Source of the DNA: a bacterium
Lineage (GTDB): Bacteria; Planctomycetota; Planctomycetia; Pirellulales; Pirellulaceae
Assembly: GCA_030430075.1 (NCBI GenBank)
Contig: JAUIGN010000027.1
Coordinates: 39,435-103,434, forward strand
Direction of reading: 5' to 3'
DNA length: 64,000 nt
The position numbers were made by a program, and so were the translations under genes. Below are positions 9,138 through 18,068 of this stretch, one piece after another. Every line of letters starts with the position of its first letter. Positions within the stretch are counted from its first letter, which is position 1. The notes below the pieces were generated by a model. It was not told the origin of the DNA. It did no database searches and worked only from the letters and a program-made list of their open reading frames with translations.

Positions 9138-9178
9138 CCCCCCAGTCAAACGCGCTAACCAGACTGCGCTACAGCCCG
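9138..9178 (-). pseudogene. 5' half of a tRNA-Pro(GGG) gene, broken in the anticodon loop
   Basis: Read on the minus strand from 9178: acceptor CGGGCTG, TA, D stem GCGC/GCGC with loop AGTCTGGTTA, G26, anticodon stem TTTGA, loop CTGGGGG with anticodon GGG at 9143-9141. The matching 3' anticodon stem (TCAAA), the T arm and the 3' acceptor strand (CAGCCCG) do not follow, and I find no 3' half further left in the window. Such half tRNAs are the usual scar of recombinase-mediated insertion at a tRNA gene. Whether it is attL/attR or simple decay is not decidable here. Confidence 0.65.
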
Positions 9179-9579
9179 TCGAAGTTTGGGTGCTGAGAAA
9201 CCTGCACCGTTGATTGGCTTGCAATATGGCAGATGATGCCCTTTTGATCAACGGGCAGTACGTTGGGGTGGGCAGTTCGTGGGGCTGCGTGGACGGGGCC
9301 TGCAAAATGGCTAAAATGGTCGACTTCACGCGGCGACGGTTCCGAACCACAACGGGCCTGGCGGTTGCCGTTGAATCGTCCGCTTGAGCCGCCGCGGGAC
9401 GGATGATTGGCTCTGGCTGGTGGCGGCTTGACACTCGGTGCGCGATAACGTTTCGAGACAACCTCGCCCGTCCGCACAACTGGCGCGATCGCGTGATACT
9501 CGGTGATCGTCTCGCAGACTTGCCGTGTCTCGCGGACCACTGTTCGTGGCAACCGATGAAACGAGAGCAAGCAAGTCGC
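9179..9579. other. Intergenic region upstream of the SDR gene
   Basis: No credible gene. The frames crossing it are upstream extensions or antisense shadows of the SDR gene. No convincing promoter was identified. Confidence 0.5.
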
Positions 9580-10374
9580 ATGTCCAAACTCGTTGGAAAA
9601 GTGATCATCGTGACGGGCAGCACGCAAGGCGTTGGCGAAGCGGTCGCCTTCGAAGCTGCCGAGCAAGGGGCCGCCGGGTTGGTCGTCTGTGGGCGTCAGA
9701 GGGAGCGTGGCGAGGCGGTCGCGCAGACCTTGAACGACAAAGGGACCCGCACCATCTATGTGCCGGCCGATCTTGCGGTCATCGCCGATTGCCGGCGGAT
9801 CGTCGAAGCGTGTGATACGACGTTTGGCCGAGTGGATGGCCTGGTCAACGCCGCCGCCGACACCAATCGGGGGACGCTCGATGAGACGACGCCTGAATTC
9901 TGGGATTACCAATTCGCGGTCAACGTGCGGGCCCCCTTCCTGTTGACGCAGGCGTGCGTCAAGATCATGCGGCGCGAAAACATCGCCGGCTCGATCGTCA
10001 ATATTCTCTCGGTGGCGGCCTACTGCGGGATGGAGATTCTGGTGTCGTATAGCGCCACCAAAGGAGCACTGTCCACATTCACGAAGAATATCGCGAACGG
10101 GTTGCGACGGGATCGGATTCGGGTCAACGGGATCAACCTGGGCTGGACGGATACGCCAAACGAACATGTCGTCCAGGCGGCACAAGGGAGTCCCACCGAT
10201 TGGCTCGAAAAGGCTGAGGCCCAATCACCGTTCGGTCGTCTGCTGAAACCCTACGACGTGGCGCATCTGTGTACTTACCTGCTCAGTAGCGATTCGGGCA
10301 TTCTGACCGGATCCAATATCGACTTGACGCAGCGAGTGATGGGCCTCTTCCCGCCCGAGACGGGGCGGGATTAG
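9580..10374 (+). CDS. Short-chain dehydrogenase/reductase (SDR) family oxidoreductase
   Basis: 264 aa from ATG 9580. The frame is open further upstream, but MSKLVGKVIIVTGSTQGVG is the classical SDR beginning. Visible motifs: NAD(P)-binding TGSTQGVG (residues 11-18), VNAAAD in place of NNAG, catalytic Ser in NILSVAAYCG and the catalytic pair YSATKGAL (YxxxK). The C-terminus has the usual NGINLGW/DTPNEH region and DSGILTGSNIDL. Predicted cytosolic NAD(P)-dependent oxidoreductase. Substrate cannot be deduced. pyrF follows 54 nt later in the same direction. Confidence 0.92.
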   Translation: MSKLVGKVIIVTGSTQGVGEAVAFEAAEQGAAGLVVCGRQRERGEAVAQTLNDKGTRTIYVPADLAVIADCRRIVEACDTTFGRVDGLVNAAADTNRGTLDETTPEFWDYQFAVNVRAPFLLTQACVKIMRRENIAGSIVNILSVAAYCGMEILVSYSATKGALSTFTKNIANGLRRDRIRVNGINLGWTDTPNEHVVQAAQGSPTDWLEKAEAQSPFGRLLKPYDVAHLCTYLLSSDSGILTGSNIDLTQRVMGLFPPETGRD

Positions 10375-10428
10375 ACATACGGGCCGCCAGCCACAACCCA
10401 GCTTGCGGAATCACCACAGGATTGACCG

Positions 10429-11376
10429 ATGACACATTTTGGCGATCGTCTTTACGAAGCTGTTGCCCGGACGGGGACTCCGGTCCTGGTCGGACTGGAT
10501 CCGCGCTGGGCCCAGTTGCCGGCGGCCTTGCGTGGTGACACGGATGAACGTGACCTACCGGGCGTAGCAAATGCGTTCGCTGCGTTCTGTCGCGAGGTGA
10601 TCGATGTCGTGGCGCCGCTGGTGCCGGCGGTCAAGCCGCAAGCCGCTTTCTTTGAGCAGTTGGGACCTGCCGGGATGCAGGCTCTGGCGGAAACGGTCGC
10701 CTACGCCCGGTCGCGCGGCTTATTGGTGATCATGGACGGAAAACGTAACGACATCGGGTCGACCGCCGCCGCCTACGCGGATGCCTACCTGGGCGAGGAG
10801 AGCGCTTGGAAAGCCGATGCCCTGACGGTCAGCCCGTACCTCGGGGATGACAGCTTGACGCCCTTCTTCGATGTTGCCCGGCAGCGGGGAGGCGGCGCGT
10901 TCGTGCTGGTCAAGACATCCAATCCCGGCGGCGGACTGTTCCAGGATCTGGTGGCGGACGCTCGTCCGTTGTACCGCCACGTGGCTGACTATGTCGAACT
11001 ACAGGCGGCGGAGACTCGGGGTGCGTGCGGCTACGGGTTGGTCGGAGCCGTGGTCGGCGCGACCTATCCGGAACAGCTTGAGGAACTGCGTCGTGTCATG
11101 GCGTCGACCTGGATTCTGGTGCCGGGCTTCGGTGCCCAGGGAGGGACCGCTCGCGATGTGGCGGCTGCCTTCGATCCGCAAGGGCAGGGCGCGATCGTGA
11201 ACAGTTCGCGGGCGATTATTTTCGCTTACGCTCGGCCCGAATTCCAAGAGTCGTATGGCGAGTCGCGGTGGCAGGCCGCGGTGGAGGCGGCGACACGGCA
11301 GATGATCGACCAACTGCGTGATGTGATTCCGGCGAGCGCATCGACAGGGCAGACGGGACAATTCCCGCCGGCGTAA
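10429..11376 (+). CDS. pyrF: Orotidine 5'-phosphate decarboxylase
   Basis: 315 aa, the size of the long (type 2) OMP decarboxylases. It catalyses the last step of UMP synthesis. Signature: MDGKRNDIGST at about residues 102-112, carrying the catalytic Lys/Asp array, with GLDPRWAQLP at the start, TVSPYLGDDSL, VKTSNPGGG and LVPGFGAQGG further on. The C-terminus reaches the stop with ndk converging only 12 nt away. A GC-rich inverted repeat CGCCGGC (11366-11372) / GCCGGCG (11382-11388) spans the two stops and may act as a shared terminator, though it also encodes pyrF codons. Confidence 0.95.
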   Translation: MTHFGDRLYEAVARTGTPVLVGLDPRWAQLPAALRGDTDERDLPGVANAFAAFCREVIDVVAPLVPAVKPQAAFFEQLGPAGMQALAETVAYARSRGLLVIMDGKRNDIGSTAAAYADAYLGEESAWKADALTVSPYLGDDSLTPFFDVARQRGGGAFVLVKTSNPGGGLFQDLVADARPLYRHVADYVELQAAETRGACGYGLVGAVVGATYPEQLEELRRVMASTWILVPGFGAQGGTARDVAAAFDPQGQGAIVNSSRAIIFAYARPEFQESYGESRWQAAVEAATRQMIDQLRDVIPASASTGQTGQFPPA

Positions 11377-11388
11377 CGGCAGCCGGCG

Positions 11389-11847
11389 TTATTCGTCGTC
11401 GGCGCGGAGCCACGGAGTCAGTGTGGGCTCGTAGGAGCAGATCTCGTCGGCCGAGAAATAAAGGCCCATCTCACGAGCGGCCGCTTCGGGACCGTCGGAC
11501 GCGTGAACCAGGTTCATCTGGCGGCTGCTGCTGAAGTCGCCGCGGATGGTTCCGGCCGCCGCTTTGAGCCCACTGGTGGCACCCAGCATGTCGCGGACGA
11601 CTTGGATCACGTCCAGCCCTTCCACGATCATGGCCACCACCGGAGCACCGGTGATGAACGCTTCCAGGCCGGGATAGAAGGGCTTTTCGACGTGTTCGGC
11701 GTAGTGCTGCTTCGACAACTCGGGGGTGACCTGCATCATCTTCATGGCGATGACGTTGAAGCCCTTTTCCTCAAATCGCGAAAGAATGCGCCCCATCAGT
11801 CGCCGTTGGACGCAGTCGGGTTTCAGCAGCACAAGCGTTCGTTCCAT
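11389..11847 (-). CDS. ndk: Nucleoside diphosphate kinase
   Basis: 152 aa from ATG 11847. An upstream in-frame extension to 11934 has no family similarity. MERTLVLLKPDCVQRRLMGR is the canonical start. The active-site His lies in MNLVHASDGPEAAAREM and the P-loop-like region in AAAGTIRGDF. It balances NTP/dNTP pools via a phosphohistidine intermediate in the cytosol. The family's usual NxVHGSDS has A for G and G for the second S here, mild changes. Confidence 0.96.
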   Translation of the reverse strand: MERTLVLLKPDCVQRRLMGRILSRFEEKGFNVIAMKMMQVTPELSKQHYAEHVEKPFYPGLEAFITGAPVVAMIVEGLDVIQVVRDMLGATSGLKAAAGTIRGDFSSSRQMNLVHASDGPEAAAREMGLYFSADEICSYEPTLTPWLRADDE

Positions 11848-12082
11848 GGTCCTCGATCTCCGGTTTTCGTCCTGGGAAAGGGGCGAATTGTAGGCGATTG
11901 TCCGGCGGCTCTCAACCGGACGCAGGCCGGCCAACGGGCTTTGTCATGACAACAATTTTGGGCGGGAAACGACGTGCCGTTGGAAGTGCGTTGAGGTCGA
12001 CGAAGATTCGGATTGACGTCCTTTGCCCATCCGGCGACCATGCGCCCGGCAGAGCCATCAACCAGCCGGAAGGAGAATTGCC

Positions 12083-12469
12083 GTGGCGAATTTTGGTCGA
12101 CGTCGAATCGCAGTTCCAGGTCGTAAGTCGATTCTGGGGCGCCGTGTTCGTGGTGGTCCGGAGACGGAACAGCCTGTCGCCCCAGAGCAGGTTGCCTTCG
12201 TCTTGCATGACGGGCTCCTTGACCGCAAAGAGCGCCTGACGCTCAGTGCGGCGATGGCGACCGCCGTGGCTGCCGTCGCGGTGGCCTGCTGCTGGCCCGG
12301 CTGGGCGACCATTCACGCTGCCGTGATGCTGTGCGGGGTTGCAGCGGCCGTGTACGTCACTCGCAGGGCAGTTGACCCCGACGATGCCGGAGTGCTCAAG
12401 CGCGAAGTCGTCCAGCCCGGACCAGCCAATTCCCGCTCGGCCCGGCAAGCGTCGCGACGGGCCGCTTGA
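12083..12469 (+). CDS. Small two-TM membrane protein of unknown function
   Basis: 128 aa from GTG 12083, chosen because GGAAGGAG (12068-12075) lies 7 nt upstream, an almost ideal Shine-Dalgarno; the frame also has an ATG at 12023 without one. The basic N-terminus (about 20 residues) is followed by a linker and two hydrophobic segments (about residues 55-72 and 76-91, AAVAVACCWPGWATIHAAVM) and a polar tail. No known family recognised. It is monocistronic, lying between ndk (leftward) and the leftward YdjM-like gene. Confidence 0.65.
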   Translation: MANFGRRRIAVPGRKSILGRRVRGGPETEQPVAPEQVAFVLHDGLLDRKERLTLSAAMATAVAAVAVACCWPGWATIHAAVMLCGVAAAVYVTRRAVDPDDAGVLKREVVQPGPANSRSARQASRRAA

Positions 12470-12627
12470 GCGGGCGCGGCAGGGGTCGGGCAAGCGAAAC
12501 GTGCCGCTTGCAGACCGGGGGGAAGAAATCCAGCAAAGGTCGGCTCTCACGTCGCAGCGTGTTGGCCCAGGCTTCGCGAGCGGCGGCGCGGTTCCGGTGC
12601 TTCTCCCTCTCCCAGGTCGATTTCGCC

Positions 12628-13257
12628 CTACCGCAACGCGCCACGCAGCCCAACGTAGGCGATCATCAGTGCGAGCGTCCCGATGGCCAGGAGGCGAGTT
12701 CGTGACGGCCGGCGGACCATGGCAAACATCCCGGCGACGAAGACGAGCGTCACGCCCGGATCGCCCCAGGGCACCATGGGGTAGACAAAGCCCCGCGTGG
12801 AAAACGGCCAGAAGATCTGCAGTTCCCAATCGGAAAGGCCGTAGCCGCCCGAGTACACCAGGTCCGCCGGAAGATGCGCCGCGGCGGCCAGGATGCCGAC
12901 GGTTGCCCAGACCAGCCAACCCTGCCCGGTACGTTCGTCCGCCTCGCGGAGCTGCCAGCGGTCTACGTCGCGGCCGCTGAGCCGCGCGGCGAACCGAGCC
13001 AGGCGTGTCGTCAGATCGTAGCGGTAGTCGAGCCCTGCCAGGAAGGCGCTCAGCAGGATGACGACCAGCAGGTTGTGGCCCCAGACGCGGTGGGCGCGGT
13101 CGAAGGTTGACATGCCCGCCAGGAGCGTCAGGCCGTCCCAGTCCGGGGAGACGGCGGCGATGCCGGCGAAAGCAATCACCTGCCACCCATAACGCTGGTG
13201 GAGGCCGCACGCGAACGCGCCGTTGATACCGATCATCGCGTGCTCGAACGTCGTCAT
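12628..13257 (-). CDS. YdjM/DUF457-like membrane-bound metal-dependent hydrolase
   Basis: 209 aa from ATG 13257; the frame extends to 13440 but the extra part is a shadow of the secA-like gene. MTTFEHAMIGINGAFACGL, SPDWDGLTLL and HRVWGHNLLVV match the YdjM-type pattern, with conserved Asp and His residues likely binding metal. Several hydrophobic segments suggest four to five membrane spans. Biochemical role of the family is poorly defined. It begins 25 nt after the SecA-like gene's stop and so is probably co-transcribed. Confidence 0.8.
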   Translation of the reverse strand: MTTFEHAMIGINGAFACGLHQRYGWQVIAFAGIAAVSPDWDGLTLLAGMSTFDRAHRVWGHNLLVVILLSAFLAGLDYRYDLTTRLARFAARLSGRDVDRWQLREADERTGQGWLVWATVGILAAAAHLPADLVYSGGYGLSDWELQIFWPFSTRGFVYPMVPWGDPGVTLVFVAGMFAMVRRPSRTRLLAIGTLALMIAYVGLRGALR

Positions 13258-13282
13258 CAGGGCAACTCGGGGCTGTCGGGGG

Positions 13283-15223
13283 CTACATGGTTGAATCCAA
13301 GTAGGGGTCTTGCCCCATCTCCTCCTGCATGCGGCGGCGCTGTTTTTCCTGGAACAGGAGCAGGCGGCGGCCACGGCTGTGCCGGCGATCGACGATCCGC
13401 TGTGCCCTCCGGAAACGCGAGGCGAGCCGGGGCCATGCATCGCGGTCGGACTGCCCTAACCGGCGCAGCCGTTCAGCCTTCACGGGGCCGAAGGCTGCTT
13501 GCAGGACCTGGTCGTCCAGGGCCATGAATTGGCGGTACGAACCGCGGTCGCCTTGTCGTGCGCAGCGGCCGATCAGTTGGCGGTCGATGCGCGCCGAATC
13601 GTGAAGTTCCGTTCCGATTACGTGCAGGCCACCGGCCGCCTCGACCTCTGCCTCGAGTTTAATGTCGGTGCCGCGTCCGGCCATATTTGTGGCGACAATC
13701 ACTTTGCCGCGGCGACCCGCCTCCGCCACGATGGCGGCCTCGGCCGCATGGCGATTTGCATTGAGCACCTCGTGTTCGATGCCCGCCTCGGCGAGGTACC
13801 GGGAGAGCGTTTCGGAGTTCTCGATCGAACGTGTGCCGACCAACACGGGGCGGCCCCGCCGCTGCATCTCTTGCACTTCGCTGACGACGGCGAGCCATTT
13901 CCTTTCGGCCGTCCCCAGGACGCGATCCGGCAACCGCTGCCGGCGGCTCGGCCGATGCGTGGGGATGACCTGGACCGGCAGGTTGTAGATCCGCTTGAGT
14001 TCTCGACGTGACGGCCAGGCGGTGCCGGTCATCCCGGCCAGTCGTTGATATTGGCGAAAGAGGTCTTGCACGGTGACGCGTGCGGCTTCGCCGGTGGCAT
14101 CGCTGATCTCCAGCCCCTCGCGTGCCTCGACCGCCTGGTGGATTCCGTCCCGCCACTTGCGGCCCTCGGTCAGCCGCCCCGTGTTCTCGTCGACGATCAC
14201 CACTTCGCCGTCACGGACGACATACTGCTGGTCGCGATGGAATTCCCGTCCGACTTGAATGGCACGCTCGATCTGCTCGTACAGGTCGTACATCGTCAGT
14301 TGAGCAAGCTCCGGTGGAATGGGGACCTGGCGGGCCCGGCGGCGGCCGGCTTGATTCAGGTGAAGGCGCCGTCGCTGTTCATCGTAGTCGTAGTCTCGGC
14401 CCTCGTCGAATTGCCCGGCCGCTTGAGCGGCCCAGCGGTAGAGGGCGGCCGCGGTCTCCTGCGAGCTTCCAGGCAGCGAACTGACGATCAGCGGTGTGCG
14501 GGCCTCGTCGATCAGGATGCTGTCCGCCTCGTCCACCAGGCAGAAGTGCAACGGGCGCTGCACCGGTTGGTTGCCGTCGCCGTCTGCGTTCCGCCCCATC
14601 AGGCGGTCGAAGAGGGCGCTCCGATCGTCAGCCGCCGCGCCGCGCAGCAGGCGGTCGCGGAGAAAGTCGAAGCCCAACTCGCGACTGGCGGCATACGTGA
14701 TGTCGCAGCGGTAGGCCGCAGCGCGCTGATGTCGCGGAGTCTGTGATTGGATGACACCGACGGTCATGCCGAGCAGGCGGAGCGCCTCGCGTGTCTGGGC
14801 CGCGTCCCGTTCGGCCAGATAGTCGTTGGCGGTTGCCAGGTGGGCGCCTCGATCGAGTAAGGCGGCCAGGTACAGGGGGAGCGTGGCGGTCAATGTCTTG
14901 CCTTCACCCGTCTGCATTTCGGCGATGCACCCGAAGTGCATGGCGATGCCGCCCAGCAATTGCACGGGGTAGTGGCGCTGAGCGAGTGTCCGTGCCGTCG
15001 CCTGGCGGACCAGGGCAAACGCTTCCGGCAAGAGACGGTCGAGCGGTTCGCCGCTGAGCGCCCGGTACCGCAACGCCAGGCTACGCTGGCGGAGTTGCGC
15101 GTCGTCGAGAGCGGCGTACGTCGCATCCAGCGACTCGATCCGGTTGATCAATCGCGACCACGGCCTCCACGATGTGAAGCCGGCCGGCACCTTGCCGGAA
15201 AGACCGCGGATGCTACCAATCAC
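13283..15223 (-). CDS. secA: SecA homologue (short form)
   Basis: 646 aa from a GTG (15223) with GGGAA about 8 nt upstream. SecA ATPase motifs are intact: MQTGEGKT (Walker A), VDEADSILIDEARTPL (DEAD-like), QYQRLAGMTGTAW, VATNMAGRGTDIKLE and IGRCARQGDRGS (motif VI). It ends within the helical region and lacks the long C-terminal part and the Cys-rich tail of about 900-residue housekeeping SecA. Known for the family: ATP-driven export through SecYEG. The short form suggests an accessory SecA with narrower clients, which is inference. Its partner gene encodes a multispanning membrane protein. Confidence 0.85.
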   Translation of the reverse strand: MIGSIRGLSGKVPAGFTSWRPWSRLINRIESLDATYAALDDAQLRQRSLALRYRALSGEPLDRLLPEAFALVRQATARTLAQRHYPVQLLGGIAMHFGCIAEMQTGEGKTLTATLPLYLAALLDRGAHLATANDYLAERDAAQTREALRLLGMTVGVIQSQTPRHQRAAAYRCDITYAASRELGFDFLRDRLLRGAAADDRSALFDRLMGRNADGDGNQPVQRPLHFCLVDEADSILIDEARTPLIVSSLPGSSQETAAALYRWAAQAAGQFDEGRDYDYDEQRRRLHLNQAGRRRARQVPIPPELAQLTMYDLYEQIERAIQVGREFHRDQQYVVRDGEVVIVDENTGRLTEGRKWRDGIHQAVEAREGLEISDATGEAARVTVQDLFRQYQRLAGMTGTAWPSRRELKRIYNLPVQVIPTHRPSRRQRLPDRVLGTAERKWLAVVSEVQEMQRRGRPVLVGTRSIENSETLSRYLAEAGIEHEVLNANRHAAEAAIVAEAGRRGKVIVATNMAGRGTDIKLEAEVEAAGGLHVIGTELHDSARIDRQLIGRCARQGDRGSYRQFMALDDQVLQAAFGPVKAERLRRLGQSDRDAWPRLASRFRRAQRIVDRRHSRGRRLLLFQEKQRRRMQEEMGQDPYLDSTM

Positions 15224-15289
15224 TCGTTTGTTCCCGACGGGGGATCGACTGCTGTGGTGGACCCGGATTCCAGTTGCACGGTAGCCGGG

Positions 15290-15946
15290 TTAGTCACGCG
15301 TTTGCCAGCCGAGCTGACTTGCTGACGACGATTGACCGGTTGCCGCGGTGGCCGATGTCCCGATCGCTTCGTTCCGCGGCACCACGCTGGCATAGCGGGC
15401 CGTCGTGGCCGGAGGCAATTGCGTAATATCGACCGACTCGACCGTTGCCTTTGTGGGTGACGGCGCGGCCGGCGCTTCATTGATGTGCATGCCGCGGATA
15501 TTGGGCGGGAGCGTGCTGGGGGCGCTCGTCGACCCGGCCCCACTGCTCTCGACCGCCGTCTGGCTGGACGATGATTTCGCATCCGGAGTCGCGGAGACCG
15601 GGGACGCAGAGGCAGGGGCGGCGGTTGGCGTTTGATGGACGGCCTGGCTGACGGTTCCGCCTTCGTTTGCGGCGCCGGCCGTCCGAATCCCGGTCCCGAC
15701 GGAGTTTGAGTTCGCGGCGGCCGACTGGCCCGCTGACAGGCTGGGTGCACGAAACCCGGTCTTGGAAGCCGGTTCGGCGGGGACGTCCCCACCTTGTTCG
15801 TAATACTGGCCCGGCGCGATGATGCCCGTCGAAGGCGGTGGAATCCGCGTCGCTCCGTAGGGCGCCAGGACATCAATCTTCGGTACCGGCGCGTGGCACC
15901 CCGCGACGAAACAGAGTACCAACCAGAGAGGACTGAACCGTTGCAT
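15290..15946 (-). CDS. Predicted lipoprotein, low complexity
   Basis: 218 aa from ATG 15946, with GAAGGAG upstream on the minus strand; the in-frame extension to 16078 is not used. Signal peptide MQRFSPLWLVLCFVAGC with lipobox FVAGC (lipidated Cys 17). The mature part is rich in Ser, Ala, Thr and Pro and has no recognisable domain, typical of a surface-exposed or periplasmic spacer. Function unknown. It ends 66 nt before the SecA-like gene on the same strand. Confidence 0.75.
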   Translation of the reverse strand: MQRFSPLWLVLCFVAGCHAPVPKIDVLAPYGATRIPPPSTGIIAPGQYYEQGGDVPAEPASKTGFRAPSLSAGQSAAANSNSVGTGIRTAGAANEGGTVSQAVHQTPTAAPASASPVSATPDAKSSSSQTAVESSGAGSTSAPSTLPPNIRGMHINEAPAAPSPTKATVESVDITQLPPATTARYASVVPRNEAIGTSATAATGQSSSASQLGWQTRD

Positions 15947-16191
15947 CAACAAGCTCCTTCTCGGCAATGCCAGGCCGTAGCCGCTTCCCCGCCGTCGTTC
16001 GATCGCTCCAAGAACATGAAGCCACACGTGACCGACTGGACCCGCGGACGAAGAAAAGTTGCGGTAGCTTAGTGGCAAGCGGCATCCATTCCAAGGCGGA
16101 TTTTCAGGGCACTGCTAGCGTGGTCCGGGTCGGCCAGACGGCCATTTCAACTGGCCGGCAGGCCGCAACGAGCCAGCACCGCGCGGACCGT

Positions 16192-16656
16192 TCACTCCGT
16201 CATCGCGACGCTCCGATAGAACGGGTTGATAATCAGCCGGGCGGTCGACGTCGCCGTGCTGCCGCCGTCATCGACTGGGGCGCCGGCCGGATTTTCGGTG
16301 GGTTCTTCGATCAGTTCCTCGATTGGTGCGGGCGTGGGTGCGGCGGGCATGACTTCGACGTACGGGTTACGAACGAACCGCGGTGCAACGCGTTCGGGCC
16401 GGCGGTAATCGCCACTGTAGGCGAACGGGCTTTGGCCGTAGGTCCGGGCTCGAGGCAGGCTATAGTAGACGGGCGGGTGGATGGAAAAATAGGGCGGAAC
16501 GGGCAGACGGCCCAGGCCGTACAATGACCCGCTGTATCCATAGCCGAACCAGGGCAGCCCGGTCCGTCCCTCGAAGCCTTGGGCCTGCGCTTCGCCGGCC
16601 AATGCGCCGACCAGGGTCAGGGTGGCAACGGCCAGCAACATACGATGCAATTTCAT
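16192..16656 (-). CDS. Small secreted Tyr/Pro-rich protein
   Basis: 154 aa from ATG 16656; the longer frame to 16788 has a basic non-signal start. Signal peptide MKLHRMLLAVATLTLVGALA with a cleavage site near AQA. The mature region is rich in Tyr, Pro and Gly (PWFGYGYSGSLYGLGRLP, YFSIHPPVYYS) and has an acidic, Pro-rich tail (PAPIEELIEEPTENP). Small secreted proteins like this are common in planctomycetes. No function assigned. Confidence 0.7.
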   Translation of the reverse strand: MKLHRMLLAVATLTLVGALAGEAQAQGFEGRTGLPWFGYGYSGSLYGLGRLPVPPYFSIHPPVYYSLPRARTYGQSPFAYSGDYRRPERVAPRFVRNPYVEVMPAAPTPAPIEELIEEPTENPAGAPVDDGGSTATSTARLIINPFYRSVAMTE

Positions 16657-16841
16657 GATCCAATCCTCTGAACGCAACGGGGTGAAGGCCGCGCCGCGCC
16701 GGTCAACATCGAGCCGGGCTGGTCGGGGCCGTTTGTATCGAACATAACGAGTCCTCATGGATTCACGGTAATTCGGCCTGTGACGCATCGCAAGCTTCGT
16801 CCGGCCAGCCGTCTGCCGCCGCTGAGGCCGGGAGATTTTGC

Positions 16842-18014
16842 TTGGAGAACGGGGAACTTACCAGTGAGCTCAAGGGCGAGGCCGAACGGCTTGGCTTTCA
16901 GCGGGTCGGCGTCTGCCCGGCGGTGACGCCGGAGGGAATTCACCGCTTGCACGAGTGGCTTGGCGCGGGCTACGCCGGTGAAATGAGCTACCTGGACGAC
17001 CGCCGCGACGCGTACGCGCATCCTGGCCATGTCCTGGAAGGGGCCCGCAGCCTGGTGGTGATGGCGATGAACTACCGCACCACGGAGCCTGGCAGCGGCG
17101 GTGCCGGTCTGGGCCGCGTCTCGCGATATGCTTGGGGGAGCGCCGATTATCACGACGAAATTCACCGGCGGCTCAAGCAATTGCGAGCCTTCCTGCTGGG
17201 ACGGCGACCTTCGGCACGGGTTCGAGGGGTCGTCGACACGGCTCCCCTGCTGGAACGCGAGTTCGCGCAGCTCGCCGGAATCGGCTGGGTCGGCAAGCAC
17301 ACGTTACTCCTGAACCGCGACATGGGGAGTTGGTTTTTTCTGGCCGTTCTGCTCACCGACCTCGAGCTTACCTATGACCGACCGTTTGCCACCGACCACT
17401 GCGGGCAGTGCACGGCCTGCCTGGATGCCTGTCCCACGGATGCGTTTCCCCGCCCCTACGTGCTGGACGCCACCCGCTGCATTAGTTACCTGACGATTGA
17501 ACTCCGCGAGGCGGTTCCGCTTGCGCTGCGAGCCGGGATTGGGGACTGGTTGTTTGGTTGCGATGTGTGCCAGGATGTTTGTCCCTGGAATCGGCGGGCT
17601 CCCGCAACGGACGAGCCGGCGTTTCAGCCGAATGCCGATGCGAACCCGATGCCACTGGAGGCGCTGTTCTCGCTGAGCGACGAGGCGTTTCGGCACCGAT
17701 TTCGAAAGACCCCGTTGTGGAGAACGAAGCGACGGGGCGTCCTGCGGAATGCGGCGATCGTGTTGGGAAACCAGGGCGATCCGGCGGCGATCACCACGCT
17801 GGCGCGCGGCCTGGGCGACGAAGAACCCCTGGTACGGGCCGCCTCTGCCTGGGCGCTCGGCCAAATCAACGGTCCGGTCGCACGACACGCACTGGTCGAT
17901 CGCCTTTCGGAGGAGAGCGTTCCGGAGGTGCAGCGCGAGATTGTTGCGGCCCTCCGCAGGATCGGCGGTTCCCCGGGCAGCGAACCGGATGACGCTTCCA
18001 GCGACGCGGAGTGA
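16842..18014 (+). CDS. queG: Epoxyqueuosine reductase
   Basis: 390 aa, likely from TTG 16842 with GGGAG about 8 nt upstream; an alternative start further in cannot be excluded. It reduces epoxyqueuosine to queuosine in tRNA, a cobalamin-dependent cytosolic step. Two [4Fe-4S] clusters are supported by CGQCTACLDACPTDAF and CDVCQDVCPWN. Other landmarks are ARSLVVMAMNY, GVVDTAPLLEREFAQ and GWVGKHTLLLN. The C-terminal HEAT-like repeats (AAIVLGNQGDPAAITTL, AASAWALGQI) are normal for QueG. Confidence 0.93.
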   Translation: MENGELTSELKGEAERLGFQRVGVCPAVTPEGIHRLHEWLGAGYAGEMSYLDDRRDAYAHPGHVLEGARSLVVMAMNYRTTEPGSGGAGLGRVSRYAWGSADYHDEIHRRLKQLRAFLLGRRPSARVRGVVDTAPLLEREFAQLAGIGWVGKHTLLLNRDMGSWFFLAVLLTDLELTYDRPFATDHCGQCTACLDACPTDAFPRPYVLDATRCISYLTIELREAVPLALRAGIGDWLFGCDVCQDVCPWNRRAPATDEPAFQPNADANPMPLEALFSLSDEAFRHRFRKTPLWRTKRRGVLRNAAIVLGNQGDPAAITTLARGLGDEEPLVRAASAWALGQINGPVARHALVDRLSEESVPEVQREIVAALRRIGGSPGSEPDDASSDAE

Positions 18015-18068
18015 ACCCGCAGCGAAATGGCCGGCAGCGGCCGCGGCGCGTCTCGATTCGGACCGTGG

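Noticed and set aside
9138..9178. Intron-containing intact tRNA-Pro
   Set aside because: No matching 3' half (TCAAA stem, T arm, CAGCCCG) found downstream on the minus strand within the window.
9169..10224. 351-codon minus frame opposite the SDR gene
   Set aside because: No domain; the SDR frame carries all family motifs.
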